A model generated the notes under the pieces. The model was not told where the DNA came from. It ran no database searches and saw only the letters and a list, made by a program, of their open reading frames with translations. A stretch of DNA of 64,000 nt, from assembly GCF_017874255.1 (NCBI RefSeq), contig NZ_JAGGLD010000002.1:483011-547010 (forward strand), written 5' to 3'. Shown piece by piece: positions 63,898 to 64,000 of this stretch. Both the position numbers and the translations under genes were made by a program. Every line of letters begins with the position of its first letter. Position 1 is the stretch's first letter. This DNA is from Paenibacillus shirakamiensis. GTDB taxonomy: Bacteria > Bacillota > Bacilli > Paenibacillales > Paenibacillaceae.

Positions 63898-64000
63898 GCT
63901 TGGCAGCGTCCTACTCTCCCAGGACCCTGCGGTCCAAGTACCATCGGCGCTGGAGGACTTAACGGTCGTGTTCGGGATGGGTACGTGTGGAACCCCTCCG
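63898..64000 (-). rRNA. rrf: 5S ribosomal RNA, 3' part
   Basis: The minus strand ends in the 5S pattern CGCTGCCAAGC and contains the conserved core CCCGAACACGACCGTTAAG and ...GAGAGTAGGAC before it. About 103 bases are inside the window; the 5' end is cut off by the right edge. It implies a 16S-23S-5S operon just beyond, transcribed towards this window. Confidence 0.96.

Overview
The window comes from the chromosome of a low-to-moderate GC, Gram-positive, spore-former-type Bacillales. Paenibacillus or a close relative fits best. The reasons are strong AGGAGG ribosome sites, many U-tailed hairpin terminators, a B. subtilis-order purEKBCSQLFMNHD operon behind a guanine riboswitch, YerB/YerC-type proteins, a copper-amine-oxidase-N (stalk) secreted protein, a FapR-type operator and an ECF41 sigma factor. 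Species cannot be fixed from the sequence alone. No plasmid, phage or intact transposon is seen.

Region 1 (about 0.2-15 kb) is a Ter/Tel stress cluster, nearly all on the minus strand. One transcription unit (promoter near 13.36 kb, terminator near 9.3 kb) carries three single-domain TerD paralogues, one two-domain TerD-like protein and TerC. A second unit (promoter near 9.26 kb, terminator near 1.77 kb) carries an HpcH/HpaI-type lyase, a TRSP-type phosphoribosyltransferase, a StiP/PELOTA protein, a HAD phosphatase, an ATP-grasp ligase, an XpaC-like membrane protein and TelA. A third unit (promoter near 14.84 kb, terminator near 13.51 kb) carries a von Willebrand A protein and a TerB-like protein. 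This matches the in-silico 'Ter-dependent stress response' idea: Ca-binding TerD proteins and a TerC membrane partner, linked to enzymes proposed to make a nucleoside-like metabolite.

Region 2 (15-31.5 kb) is mixed housekeeping and accessory DNA: an SF0329-like protein, a secreted stalk-domain protein, guanine deaminase, several very small membrane proteins, a tRNA-dihydrouridine synthase, and an ECF41 sigma factor with its flavoprotein partner behind a perfect ECF41 promoter. It continues with an NTF2-fold protein, a decayed DUF4279 gene, an AT-rich isolated gene with a HEPN-type R-N-x3-H motif, an RlmCD-type rRNA methyltransferase with a long low-complexity N-terminus, a DagK-type lipid kinase, a CbiX-type chelatase and YerC.

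Region 3 (31.5-43 kb) holds a basic-tailed protein, CorA, the Pit/DUF47 phosphate pair, YerB, a LigB-type dioxygenase, a hydrolase, DinB, a DUF1129-like membrane protein, threonine dehydratase and an MhqA/O-type ring-cleaving dioxygenase.

Region 4 (43-57.2 kb) is the complete twelve-gene purine operon. It has a sigma-A promoter, two PurBox-like sites, a guanine riboswitch with terminator, tight gene overlaps, and a ten-copy decamer array between purD and the operon terminator.

Region 5 (57.2-64 kb) has a universal stress protein, a DUF1294 protein, a 43-residue orphan protein, topoisomerase III next to a striking pyrimidine/purine-asymmetric tract, a lone fabH downstream of a perfect FapR palindrome, a GlsB/YeaQ stress membrane protein, and the 3' part of a 5S rRNA gene entering from the right edge on the minus strand.
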